Source: Terriglobus sp. RCC_193
GTDB lineage: Bacteria > Acidobacteriota > Terriglobia > Terriglobales > Acidobacteriaceae
NCBI RefSeq assembly: GCF_041355105.1
Contig: NZ_JBFUPK010000001.1
Coordinates: 1,612,001-1,676,000 of the forward strand
Length of the DNA: 64,000 nt
Direction of reading: 5' to 3'
The position numbers were made by a program, and so were the translations under genes. This document shows, in pieces, positions 42,724 to 51,512 of the stretch (its first letter is position 1; the number at the start of each line of letters is the position of its first letter). The notes below the pieces were generated by a model. That model was not told the DNA's origin. It worked only from the letters and a program-made list of their open reading frames with translations, and did no database searches.

Positions 42724-44178
42724 GTGCGTCGCATCCTACTCATTCCTTCGGTTGCACTCACGCTCATCGGCGTGCAGGCTACTACTGCGCAGAGTTCCTC
42801 CCCAAAGAACAACGTCGCTCATTCCAGCACAGCGTCATGCGCAGCCAGGACCATGACACCGGAAGATGCAGCAAAAGAACGCAAGGCGCTTGCCAGCCTG
42901 GATGCCAATGACGTTGCATCCGCACAACCCGATCTCGTCGCTCTTGCAAAGAAATACCCTTGTCGATTCGAACTTCAGGCAGCCGCAGGCATGGCCCTTG
43001 CTGAAGCTGAAAACGTCAACGCAGCCGTTCCGTTTCTTCGCCAGGCTCACGCACGTCGTCCCACCGATGATGCCATCGCGTTCAATCTTGCACTGGCGGA
43101 ATTGAAAACGGGGAACGTGGATTCCGCGTTACCGCTGCTTCAAAAGGTCGCATCCCGAAATCCAAACAGGGCCGATACGCAGTTGGCCCTTGCTGCAGCA
43201 TTCATGCAGAGCAAACGTCCCTCGGACGCAGCCGCCGCCTTCAAAAAAGCGAGCATGGATCTCACTGCCGGTGGACAGGCCGTGCCTCTGGAACTGCGCA
43301 TGGACTGGGCATCGGCGCTTCTGCAAAGTCATCGTCCATCCGAGGCCCGTGACGTGCTGCGCTCTGCAGACGGTCTGCAACAATCCGCCCCTGCTCTGGC
43401 ATTGCTCGCTGAAACGGCTGAAGCAACTGGCGATTACGAAGAAGCCGCACGCTCCTTTGAAAGTGCCGCGCGTCTTGATCCCTCCGAACCGATGATTGTC
43501 GCGTATGGGAACGAGTTGCTGCAGCATCGCACCTTTGGTCCTGCAATCGAAATCCTCAAGTACGGCACGGAAAAATTCCCTGAGAGCCAACGCATGCATC
43601 TGGCCCTGGGCGCGGCGTACTTCAACAACGCGATGTATCCGTTGGCCGCTCCGGAGTTCTACACCATGCTGCTACGTTCGCCCAACGACACATTGGCTGC
43701 GGACATGTTGGGCCGCAGTTGTGCCGATGCAACGGCTGCGTCGTTGCAGGAGTGCACTGCACTGGAAGGCTTCGCAAAGGAGCATCCCGAAAACGCTGTC
43801 GCGGCAACATACGCAGCCACGGCCATCCTTCAGCGCCCGACGGAAGCGCGCGATTCACAGACGGCCGAGCATCTGCTGCAAAACGCACTGCGCGCAGACC
43901 CGAAGCTTGCAGACACCTGGTATCAGATGGGCATCCTGCAGCAATCGCGCAATCAGTGGAATGAGAGCGCAGCATCGCTGGAACATGCCATCGCTCTGCA
44001 GCCGGATTTTGCCGATGCGCACTATCGGCTGTCGCGCGCGTATAGCCGCATGGGGCGCCGCGAAGAAGCTATAGCGGAAGTACAGCTTGAGATGAAGTTT
44101 CGCCAGGAAAACAAGGACGCAAACAGCCTGAGGATGCAGAAGATCGTCCGCATTCTTACCGTGGATAAACAGCCGTAA
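42724..44178 (+). CDS. Exported TPR-repeat protein
   Basis: 484 residues from GTG 42724, placed by GGAAGG just upstream and by the signal peptide it creates (ILLIPSVALTLIGVQATTAQ). Upstream in-frame residues overlap the TonB receptor and are unlikely to be translated. The mature protein consists of tandem TPR helices: NVNAAVPFLRQAHARRPTDD, IAFNLALAELKTGNVDSALP, GDYEEAARSFESAARLDPSE and WNESAASLEHAIALQPDFAD. TPR proteins next to Oar-like receptors probably assemble or support outer-membrane uptake complexes. No enzymatic domain is visible. Confidence 0.85.
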   Translation: MRRILLIPSVALTLIGVQATTAQSSSPKNNVAHSSTASCAARTMTPEDAAKERKALASLDANDVASAQPDLVALAKKYPCRFELQAAAGMALAEAENVNAAVPFLRQAHARRPTDDAIAFNLALAELKTGNVDSALPLLQKVASRNPNRADTQLALAAAFMQSKRPSDAAAAFKKASMDLTAGGQAVPLELRMDWASALLQSHRPSEARDVLRSADGLQQSAPALALLAETAEATGDYEEAARSFESAARLDPSEPMIVAYGNELLQHRTFGPAIEILKYGTEKFPESQRMHLALGAAYFNNAMYPLAAPEFYTMLLRSPNDTLAADMLGRSCADATAASLQECTALEGFAKEHPENAVAATYAATAILQRPTEARDSQTAEHLLQNALRADPKLADTWYQMGILQQSRNQWNESAASLEHAIALQPDFADAHYRLSRAYSRMGRREEAIAEVQLEMKFRQENKDANSLRMQKIVRILTVDKQP

Positions 44179-44202
44179 CCGCCGATGGAAGGATAACTTT
44201 CG

Positions 44203-45831
44203 ATGATTCCGTTCTCTGCCCTGCAACGCTTGACTCTGCGGTTCATGGTCGCGGCCATAGGTTGCGCAATCACTTCAGCAAGCCACGCTCAGACATCGCA
44301 GTCACCGCGCATGGTGGAACACGACGGTCATCATGCATTATTCGTTGACGGCGCTCCATACCTTGTCCTGGGAGCTCAGATCAACAACTCCAGCACGTGG
44401 CCTTCCACGCTTCCCAAAGTGTGGCCAGCTCTGCAACGCATGCATGCCAATACCATCGAAGCGCCTATCTATTGGGAGCAGTTGGAACCACATCCCGGCC
44501 AGTTCGACTTCTCCTCTGTCGACCAGCTTGTAAAGGGCAGCCGCGAACACAACCTCCGTCTCGTCGTGCTTTGGTTTGGAACATGGAAAAACGGCAACAT
44601 GCACTACGTTCCGGAGTGGGTGAAAACGAATCCGCAGAAGTATCCGCGCGTGCTCAACCGCGATGGCGATCCCATCGACGTGCTCTCCGCGCAGTCGCAG
44701 ACAAATCTCGATGCGGACAAGCATGCTTTCGAAGCCCTGATGAGCCATCTCGCCGAGATCGACGCACAGGATCACACCGTCATCCTTGTGCAAGTAGAAA
44801 ATGAATCCGGCAACATTGGATCGCCACGCGATTTCTCCACCGCGTCGAACCGCGAATTCGCCGGCGCTGTGCCAGCCGATCTTACGCATGCGCTTCATAC
44901 GAAGTCTGGTAGTTGGAGCGAAGTCTTCGGTGGAGACGCCGATGAAACCTTCCAGGCCTATCATCAGGCGAAGTACCTCAATGAAATCGCCGCGGCAGGT
45001 AAGGCGAAGTTCAACATCCCCATGTATTGCAACGTGTGGCTCTCGTATCCCATTGCTGAGCTTCCCGAACGGCAGGTCCGCAATCCTGGCATTCAATATC
45101 CATCGGGTGGACCAACCCAGTGGATGCTTCCGTTGTGGAAGGCTCTTGCACCATCCATCGATGCAATTGGTCCGGACATCTACTCCTCTGATCCCGCGTT
45201 CTACACAAAGGTGCTTGAGACTTATGCAAGACCGGACAATGCGCTGTGGATTCCGGAAACCGGCAACGGCGACGACTATGCACCGTACCTCTTCCTCGCA
45301 CTTGGTCACGGCACCATTGGCTTCTCACCCTTTGGCGTGGACGACACGGGATGGACCTTCAAAGACGGCGAAGGCCCAGTGGCACATACGCGGAACTATG
45401 CGCTGCTGAATCCCATGGCACGCGAGCTTGCGTTGTTGAACTTTCAGGGCGCCCTGAAGACAGCGATGGAACTGCCGGGACAGCCGGAACAGGAACTTGA
45501 CTTCGGCAAGTGGAAAGCCTCTGTCCGCTTTGGTTTCCCGCAGCGCGATGGGCAGCGTGTTCCCGGTACGCCGAACCATGAAGGACGCGCGCTTGTTGCG
45601 CAGCTTGGGCCTGACGAATTCCTCGTTACCGGGATTGAAAGCAGCGTCGCTTTTCATACGGAGGGTAAGTTGCCGGGCATCCGCATGCAGATTCTTTCTG
45701 CTGAAGAAGGCCGTTATGAAAACGGCACATGGAAACCGACGCGCCTGTGGAATGGCGATCAGACCGACCGTGGTTTGAACTTTCATCGTGGAGCCGACAC
45801 CGTTGTGAAGATCCGGCTCGGGACCTTCTAG
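44203..45831 (+). CDS. Exported GH35/GH42-like beta-galactosidase with DUF5597-type C-terminus
   Basis: 542 residues with a signal peptide (MVAAIGCAITSASHAQ). The barrel begins HHALFVDGAPYLVLGAQINNSS and contains APIYWEQLEPHPGQFDFSSVD, the acid/base Glu in VILVQVENESGNIG near residue 203 and the probable nucleophile Glu in LWIPETGNGDD near residue 350. The C-terminal part (VAQLGPDEFLVTGIESSVAFH) matches the DUF5597 domain. It probably cleaves galactosides in the periplasm and complements the GH35 enzyme at 36974. It lies 24 bases downstream of the TPR gene on the same strand. Confidence 0.83.
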   Translation: MIPFSALQRLTLRFMVAAIGCAITSASHAQTSQSPRMVEHDGHHALFVDGAPYLVLGAQINNSSTWPSTLPKVWPALQRMHANTIEAPIYWEQLEPHPGQFDFSSVDQLVKGSREHNLRLVVLWFGTWKNGNMHYVPEWVKTNPQKYPRVLNRDGDPIDVLSAQSQTNLDADKHAFEALMSHLAEIDAQDHTVILVQVENESGNIGSPRDFSTASNREFAGAVPADLTHALHTKSGSWSEVFGGDADETFQAYHQAKYLNEIAAAGKAKFNIPMYCNVWLSYPIAELPERQVRNPGIQYPSGGPTQWMLPLWKALAPSIDAIGPDIYSSDPAFYTKVLETYARPDNALWIPETGNGDDYAPYLFLALGHGTIGFSPFGVDDTGWTFKDGEGPVAHTRNYALLNPMARELALLNFQGALKTAMELPGQPEQELDFGKWKASVRFGFPQRDGQRVPGTPNHEGRALVAQLGPDEFLVTGIESSVAFHTEGKLPGIRMQILSAEEGRYENGTWKPTRLWNGDQTDRGLNFHRGADTVVKIRLGTF

Positions 45832-45864
45832 CGTGATTCCGCTTGTGCGAAGTACGTGCTGGTG

Positions 45865-47070
45865 TCAGACGTACTTTGCACGAAGCGCCTGCGAGATGGT
45901 AAGCGGGCGGTTGGAGATCGTGTTCGGTTTCGTGTCCGGACTGATCAACACCGCACGCGAACTCCCCTCTGCCCACGCCAGCGTGGTGAGTCGTCCCGGT
46001 GCAGCGATCCGCTTCATCGCGATCCAGTTATAAAACGCATTCATCTCCGCATCCACCAGCGCACCTTCCGGATCGGGCGTTATCGAATCCGGTTCTTCTA
46101 CCATCTCGTTCAGTCCACGGTGGCGCTGACGTGGGCCATAACGTAACAGCAGCGTGGCTGGTTGCGCACGGCGGGCCAGCTCTCTGCCAGCCCACTGAAC
46201 GAACGACGTGCTGAATATCTGCGTCCCTGAGCCCTCTGTGAACAGCTCCGTATAGAAGCGCTGCAGAACTGGATCAGGTGTAACGCGTGAACTACCGGAG
46301 CTTTGCGCTGACATCTTAGACAGTTGCGTGCGCATCTGCTCTGCGCCAGACTGGCCGCTCTGCAGGATCGACTTCATCTGTGTCAGCACGTGGCTGCGCA
46401 GCGGTGCAAGCTGCGTATAACTCGTGCTCACAACAGGATCAAACGAAGCGGGAACATCCCACGCAGTACCGCCATCCACATACCAGTGTGTGTATGGTGC
46501 AGGCATTCGTTTCGCTCGTTCGGCCACTTCCGCCAGCATTTGCGCCTTCGCGCTGGCCGCGTCGATTCCCTCCAGCCGAATGCCCTGCCGAGCAAGCTTG
46601 CGCATCAGCGATGGCCGCGAGACGTCTGCTCCATGCCCCAGCACAATCAACAACAACCTGTCCGTCGTGTCGGCCTGTTCTGGAATGGCTTCAAAGAGAG
46701 CCTTCGATGCAGCATGAAAAGTGTTGATCTGCCCCGTGGACCAAAGCGATGCCGTGAGCTGCTCCACATACGCTCCCGGAGATTGGACCCAGTTCGTCCG
46801 CTCAAGTTCCGACGGCAAAGTAATGACACGCAGTGGGGCCAGCAAAGAAGTGCGACGCTGCGCCTCCATCGATTCAAGCACCGTACACTGCCACTCCAGC
46901 GTCTCCCGTTCCACAGGAAAGCGAATATCCAGCGCGATGATCTGCACCAGGAACGACGGGCACACACTCATCGGCAACTCACGCAATAACCCCAGATGCC
47001 GAATGGCGAACGCCCGCGCAAGAGGAGGATACGTTGCAAAGCTTGCAGTCTGTAGATCCGCAGGCGTCAT
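45865..47070 (-). CDS. Uncharacterised protein paired with a phosphatase-fold Tat protein
   Basis: 401 residues without signal peptide or membrane segment, so probably cytoplasmic unless exported with a partner. Segments such as LLLIVLGHGADVSRPSLMRKLA (Rossmann-like strand-loop), THWYVDGGTAWDVPASFDPVV and LLLRYGPRQRHRGLNEMVEEP look conserved in style, but I do not recognise a family. The start overlaps the stop of the upstream alkaline-phosphatase-like gene as ATGA, so both are made together and probably act together. It is convergent with the DUF5597 gene. Confidence 0.6.
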   Translation of the reverse strand: MTPADLQTASFATYPPLARAFAIRHLGLLRELPMSVCPSFLVQIIALDIRFPVERETLEWQCTVLESMEAQRRTSLLAPLRVITLPSELERTNWVQSPGAYVEQLTASLWSTGQINTFHAASKALFEAIPEQADTTDRLLLIVLGHGADVSRPSLMRKLARQGIRLEGIDAASAKAQMLAEVAERAKRMPAPYTHWYVDGGTAWDVPASFDPVVSTSYTQLAPLRSHVLTQMKSILQSGQSGAEQMRTQLSKMSAQSSGSSRVTPDPVLQRFYTELFTEGSGTQIFSTSFVQWAGRELARRAQPATLLLRYGPRQRHRGLNEMVEEPDSITPDPEGALVDAEMNAFYNWIAMKRIAAPGRLTTLAWAEGSSRAVLISPDTKPNTISNRPLTISQALRAKYV

Positions 47071-48224
47071 CGCAGTTCCTCAATGCAACGGCCCGGTGTA
47101 TCTGTGCTGAATCCAAGGCGGCAACCCACCGTTGGCACCAGGTCAATCGACTCAATGGGCCGCTCCACGACTACGTTCTGCCGAACATGAGGCCCCATTG
47201 CCAATAGCCATGTGGTCCGCGCCATGTCGCTGCCTGTGCGGTGATGCTGAAATCCGTTGCCGGATGGATCGTCATCGGCATCGCGCCCGAAATCTGGCAT
47301 GATGTACACCGTCGTGCGGTCACGATATTCAGGGTGCGCCTGCACCGACTGCCACAACTCCGCGCACAGCCGATCCGCGCGGCGAATGGCGTCGATATAA
47401 AGCGAATACGCCCCGGAGTGCGCCACGTCCATGTCATGCAGGGTCAGCATCATCAACGACGGAGCCTGCTGGTCCATCAGCCGCCGTGTAATGAACAACG
47501 AAAGTTCATCAGCGCTATCCAGTGTCTGCGCATGCTTCACAAAATCTGCCACCGAGAGTCGCAGCGTAGACTCCAGCGCTTCCAGGTGCAGTTCACGGTC
47601 CTGCGATGTCGACAACACCTGGTACTCCGGCATCTCGTAGTTATCCTGCAGCAGATGCTGCAGGTCCGCTCCTGACGACGCCTTCTGCATGGCCGTGCTA
47701 AGAAGCCGCTTGGGAAGGATCACTCCCGCACCATACTGCGGACCAAAGCGTGCATGGCTGCTGCCGCCAATCTTCTGAAAGCCATTGCTGGGCGCAATCA
47801 CCCATGTATCCGTCACCGGTCGCTTCAACGCGCGGCGGTAATACTCAAACAAAGTGGGATTCGGAGGCGGCTGTGCGATGAAGTTATTGAAGCGTTCGTA
47901 CACACCCGTGACAATGCTCGCCGTGGCAACATAGTGGCCAAGGATGCCACCGTTACGCACCTGCGTAAAGAATGTGCCCTGCGGAAGCAGCGTGTGTAGA
48001 AGGTTAGGGATATTCTCCTGCCCCTCTTCCGCAAATGTTTCTTCATCGCGTGCACCACCGCCAAAGGTCACTACGATGGTCTTCTGCGACGGCTGCACTG
48101 CGGCTGACAACGGAGCGGCAAAACCACTGCGCACCGTACTCGCAGAAAGCGCACCGATGGCGCCGCGCAGAAACTCTCTTCGAGAAGCAGCAATTTGCTG
48201 TGGCAGAATTGGTCGCTGAAACAT
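47067..48224 (-). CDS. Tat-exported alkaline-phosphatase-superfamily-like protein
   Basis: 385 residues from ATG 48224, chosen because it puts a twin-arginine signal (ASRREFLRGAIGALSAS) near the N-terminus; a longer frame from 48290 is open. The mature part resembles sulfatase/DUF1501-type alkaline-phosphatase folds: KTIVVTFGGGARDEETF, APSLMMLTLHDMDVAHSGAY, DRTTVYIMPDFGRDADDD and GFQHHRTGSDMARTTWLLAMGP, with Asp and His residues where metals would bind. The usual sulfatase Cys/Ser motif is not seen. It is co-translated with the unknown protein at 45865. Function unknown. Confidence 0.62.
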   Translation of the reverse strand: MFQRPILPQQIAASRREFLRGAIGALSASTVRSGFAAPLSAAVQPSQKTIVVTFGGGARDEETFAEEGQENIPNLLHTLLPQGTFFTQVRNGGILGHYVATASIVTGVYERFNNFIAQPPPNPTLFEYYRRALKRPVTDTWVIAPSNGFQKIGGSSHARFGPQYGAGVILPKRLLSTAMQKASSGADLQHLLQDNYEMPEYQVLSTSQDRELHLEALESTLRLSVADFVKHAQTLDSADELSLFITRRLMDQQAPSLMMLTLHDMDVAHSGAYSLYIDAIRRADRLCAELWQSVQAHPEYRDRTTVYIMPDFGRDADDDPSGNGFQHHRTGSDMARTTWLLAMGPHVRQNVVVERPIESIDLVPTVGCRLGFSTDTPGRCIEELR

Positions 48225-48473
48225 CGCAGATAGTATGCTCCGCGGACAGCAGCTTTGCGAAGCCCTTTCCCGCTGAGTTTCAATATGCACGCGGACCTAA
48301 CGACAGGCTTACAAGCACATGAGGCCAAAATGGAAGCTGATGAACTTTGGCTCCCGGGACAGCTTCAATGAGGTGCAGAAATTATTCGGTAAGCTTATGG
48401 AAAGTAAGGACACAAAAGGCCCAAGGCGGCCTCAAGGTGCAACCAGTCATTCTCATTAGCGATTGAAGAAGAT

Positions 48474-48548
<75 letters not shown>

Positions 48549-48654
48549 TCAGGATGAACGAGGTGCCGGAGGGCGGGCTCCGGCTCAACTCGCATTCCCT
48601 TTATAACAAACAAGCGCGCTGAGGTCAAAGGCTCGCCTCTCTCTTCCAGCCTGT

Positions 48655-49401
48655 TCAGGGATACAACACAACAGCAATGTTGTACGTGGCAAAGCTGGAC
48701 TTACTTTGCATGTCACATGCGCCGACTGCTGCGCTGGAAAATCCACCCTGTGCAATGCGCGTGGTCAACTGAGCCGGTAAGCGATTCAGATCGGTCGAAC
48801 TGAAGCGCATGACAAATGCTGGCCTGTCACCCTGATAGCCGGAAGACTGCCTGCATGTGGCACGTGCAGCTTCACTGGCAGCCACACTGGAAACTCCTGC
48901 AGCCGATATAAGTTGTGCCACCTGCGTCTCCTGCTGACGATAGGACAGTGGCTGCACATCGCGCGCAAAGTCTTCCACACCCCACATCTGCCGCCCGGAA
49001 ACTACAACGGAAATACCAATGGAATTCACTGCCGGATCAAGAATGTTGTCACGATGACGTGGTGAGTTCATCAGCGCCGTATGCATCTCCAGAATCGAGG
49101 TGCTTGTAGCCACATTTTCTGCAACACGCGAGAATCGCGATCCACTGGCAGCCGCACGCTCTGCCAGTCCCGATTCCCCCTGAAACTGGTGCGAGATCGA
49201 CTGTGCAGACCGCATACGCAACGCGTGCTCCTGTGCTGCATGCGTCAGTGTTGGATTCCACGCAACCGCATGCAGACCCGCAGCGGCACGTTCTGCGTTG
49301 ATAGCCTGAAACAAGTACTGTTCTGCGACCGTATGTTGTGCCACAGTCAAACGGCACAACATCACAAACATCCCCAGAAGAACCGTTCTAACCCGCCAAT
49401 T
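48655..49401 (-). CDS. Secreted CAP/SCP-domain protein
   Basis: 248 residues if started at GTG 49401, which has GGAGG nine bases upstream and gives a good signal peptide (VRTVLLGMFVMLCRLTVAQ); ATG 49371 or 49362 would shorten it. The CAP domain follows: LFQAINAERAAAGLHAVAWNPTLTHAAQEHALRM, then VAENVAT, NSPRHRDNILDPAVNSIGIS and WGVEDFARD, including the conserved His and Glu cavity residues. The C-terminal third (CRQSSGYQGDRP, VGACDMQSKSSF) is specific to this protein. Bacterial CAP proteins are secreted with mostly unknown roles. The start overlaps the fcl stop by 14 bases. Confidence 0.82.
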   Translation of the reverse strand, partial: NWRVRTVLLGMFVMLCRLTVAQHTVAEQYLFQAINAERAAAGLHAVAWNPTLTHAAQEHALRMRSAQSISHQFQGESGLAERAAASGSRFSRVAENVATSTSILEMHTALMNSPRHRDNILDPAVNSIGISVVVSGRQMWGVEDFARDVQPLSYRQQETQVAQLISAAGVSSVAASEAARATCRQSSGYQGDRPAFVMRFSSTDLNRLPAQLTTRIAQGGFSSAAVGACDMQSKSSFATYNIAVVLYP

Positions 49402-50359
49402 CACCCCGTACAGCCTCCCACGTGCGTCGAATCCCCTCTTCCAGTTCGACACGGTGTTTCCATCCCAGGCTGTGAATCAGTGAAACATCCATCAACTTGC
49501 GCGGTGTGCCGTCTGGCTTCGTAAGGTCGAAGCGCAACACTCCCTTGAACCCCAAAACACGCGCAACAGTTTCGGCCAGTTCGCGGATTGTCACATCCTC
49601 GCCCGTGCCGATATTGATCAACGGCGGCGTGTCTTCGCGCAGCAGCTTTGCATATTCCTCTGCGGGCAGATTCAGCAGATACACGCACGCTTCGGCCAGA
49701 TCGTCGGAATACAGCAGTTCGCGCTTCGGCGTACCGCTGCCCCACACTTCCACTGCTTCCGCGCCGTCCCGGATGGCCTGCGCCGTCTTGCGAATCAATG
49801 CCGGCAGCACATGCGAGTTCTTCAGATCGAAGTTGTCATTCGGTCCGTAGAGATTCGTCGGCATGGCCGCCAGATACTTTGTGCCAAACTGCCGGTTGTA
49901 CGACCAGCACATCTCAATGCCAGCGATCTTCGCCAACGCATACGGACGATTCGTCGGTTCCAGCGGTCCCGTCAGCAGGCAGCTTTCCGGCATGGGCTGC
50001 GGCGCCATCTTGGGATAAATGCAGCTCGATCCCAGGAACAGCAGACGGTCCACATCCGTCGCATAACAAGCTTCAATCACGCTGTTCTGAATCTTCAGGT
50101 TGTCGTGAATAAAGTCGGCGGGATAGGTGTTGTTGGCCAGAATGCCACCCACCTTCGCCGCCGCCAGCACCACAAATTGCGGCTTCGTCTCCTGAAAGAA
50201 ATGCAGCACTGCTTCCGCATCCTGCAGATCCAGTTCCGTACGCGAACGCGTTAGAACCTGCGTATAGCCAAGCCGCTTCAGTTCGCGCACAATCGCCGAA
50301 CCCACCAGGCCACCATGCCCGGCAACAAAGATGGGCGCATCCTTCGGCATGTAGGACAT
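49388..50359 (-). CDS. fcl: GDP-L-fucose synthase
   Basis: 323 residues of an extended short-chain dehydrogenase. The N-terminal NADP site is IFVAGHGGLVGSAIVREL. The catalytic residues lie in LFLGSSCIYPKMAPQPMPE (Ser) and NRPYALAKIAGIEMC (Tyr, Lys); SGTPKRELLYSDDLAEA and INIGTGEDVTIRELAE are typical of the family. It converts GDP-4-keto-6-deoxymannose to GDP-L-fucose, directly after the Gmd reaction. gmd ends 2 bases before its start, so both form an operon that supplies GDP-fucose for polysaccharides. Confidence 0.95.
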   Translation of the reverse strand: MSYMPKDAPIFVAGHGGLVGSAIVRELKRLGYTQVLTRSRTELDLQDAEAVLHFFQETKPQFVVLAAAKVGGILANNTYPADFIHDNLKIQNSVIEACYATDVDRLLFLGSSCIYPKMAPQPMPESCLLTGPLEPTNRPYALAKIAGIEMCWSYNRQFGTKYLAAMPTNLYGPNDNFDLKNSHVLPALIRKTAQAIRDGAEAVEVWGSGTPKRELLYSDDLAEACVYLLNLPAEEYAKLLREDTPPLINIGTGEDVTIRELAETVARVLGFKGVLRFDLTKPDGTPRKLMDVSLIHSLGWKHRVELEEGIRRTWEAVRGELAG

Positions 50360-50361
50360 GA

Positions 50362-51456
50362 CTAGGTCTCCCGTACGTTGAAGGGCTTGTAGCCGTGCTC
50401 CATCACCAGCGCATCACGTTTGGCCGCAGAGTAGTCAGACTCGATCATCTCGCGTACCAGTTCGTCGAAACTGGTGCGCGGCACCCATCCAAGTTCATTC
50501 TTTGCCTTGGACGGATCACCGAGAAGCGTCTCCACTTCGGTCGGGCGGAAGTAGCGAGGATCGACAGCCACAATCGTCTTGCCGGTGGCCTTATCGACAG
50601 CCTTCTCATCCACCCCCGTGCCAGACCATTCCAGGTCCATCTCCAGCAGTTCAGCGCAACGCTTGATGAAGTCGCGCACGCTGTACTGGATACCTGTGGC
50701 GATCACAAAATCCTGCGGCTTCTCCTGCTGCAGCATCAGCCACTGCATCTCGATGTAGTCGCGTGCGTGGCCCCAGTCGCGTTTCGCGTCCAGGTTGCCC
50801 ATGTACAACTCATCCTGCAGACCCACCTTGATACGGGCCATGCCGCGCGTGATTTTGCGGGTCACGAAAGTCTCACCACGCATCGGTGATTCGTGATTGA
50901 ACAGGATGCCGTTGCACGCATAAATGCCGTAGGCTTCGCGATAATTCACCACAATCCAGTAGCCATACATCTTGGCCACCGCGTAGGGCGAACGCGGATA
51001 AAACGGCGTTGTTTCCTTCTGCGGAATCTCCTGCACCAGGCCGTACAGCTCGCTGGTACTGGCCTGGTAGAACTTCGTCTTCTTCTCGAGTCCCAGGATG
51101 CGGATAGCTTCCAGCAGACGCAGCACGCCCAGCGCGTCGGAGTTTGCCGTGTACTCCGGCTCCTCAAACGAAACCGCTACGTGCGACTGCGCAGCCAGGT
51201 TATAAATCTCATCCGGCTGTACCTTCTGCACAATGTGGATCAGCGACGACGAATCCGTCATATCGCCGTAGTGCAGGATGAAGTTACGATGCTGCTGGTG
51301 CGGATCCTCGTAAATGTGATCGATACGCGCCGTGTTGAAAAGTGATGTGCGCCGCTTGATGCCGTGCACTTCATAGCCCTTCTTCAGCAGAAACTCTGCA
51401 AGATAGGCGCCATCCTGTCCAGTTACACCAGTGATAAGAGCTTTTTTCAACGTCAT
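50362..51456 (-). CDS. gmd: GDP-mannose 4,6-dehydratase
   Basis: 364 residues. The NADP-binding start is [76 protein letters not shown] and the catalytic Tyr-Lys in [13 protein letters not shown] follow, and [18 protein letters not shown] lies near residue 225. It dehydrates GDP-mannose as the first step of GDP-L-fucose synthesis. It precedes fcl and follows a WcaI-like glycosyltransferase gene, so the three are likely to serve exopolysaccharide or colanic-acid-like glycan formation. Confidence 0.97.
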   Translation of the reverse strand: MTLKKALITGVTGQDGAYLAEFLLKKGYEVHGIKRRTSLFNTARIDHIYEDPHQQHRNFILHYGDMTDSSSLIHIVQKVQPDEIYNLAAQSHVAVSFEEPEYTANSDALGVLRLLEAIRILGLEKKTKFYQASTSELYGLVQEIPQKETTPFYPRSPYAVAKMYGYWIVVNYREAYGIYACNGILFNHESPMRGETFVTRKITRGMARIKVGLQDELYMGNLDAKRDWGHARDYIEMQWLMLQQEKPQDFVIATGIQYSVRDFIKRCAELLEMDLEWSGTGVDEKAVDKATGKTIVAVDPRYFRPTEVETLLGDPSKAKNELGWVPRTSFDELVREMIESDYSAAKRDALVMEHGYKPFNVRET

Positions 51457-51512
51457 CCCTTAAGGTTGCAATAGTTTTTTGTGGTCTCTGCATGGACCAT
51501 TTGTTGTTCAGT

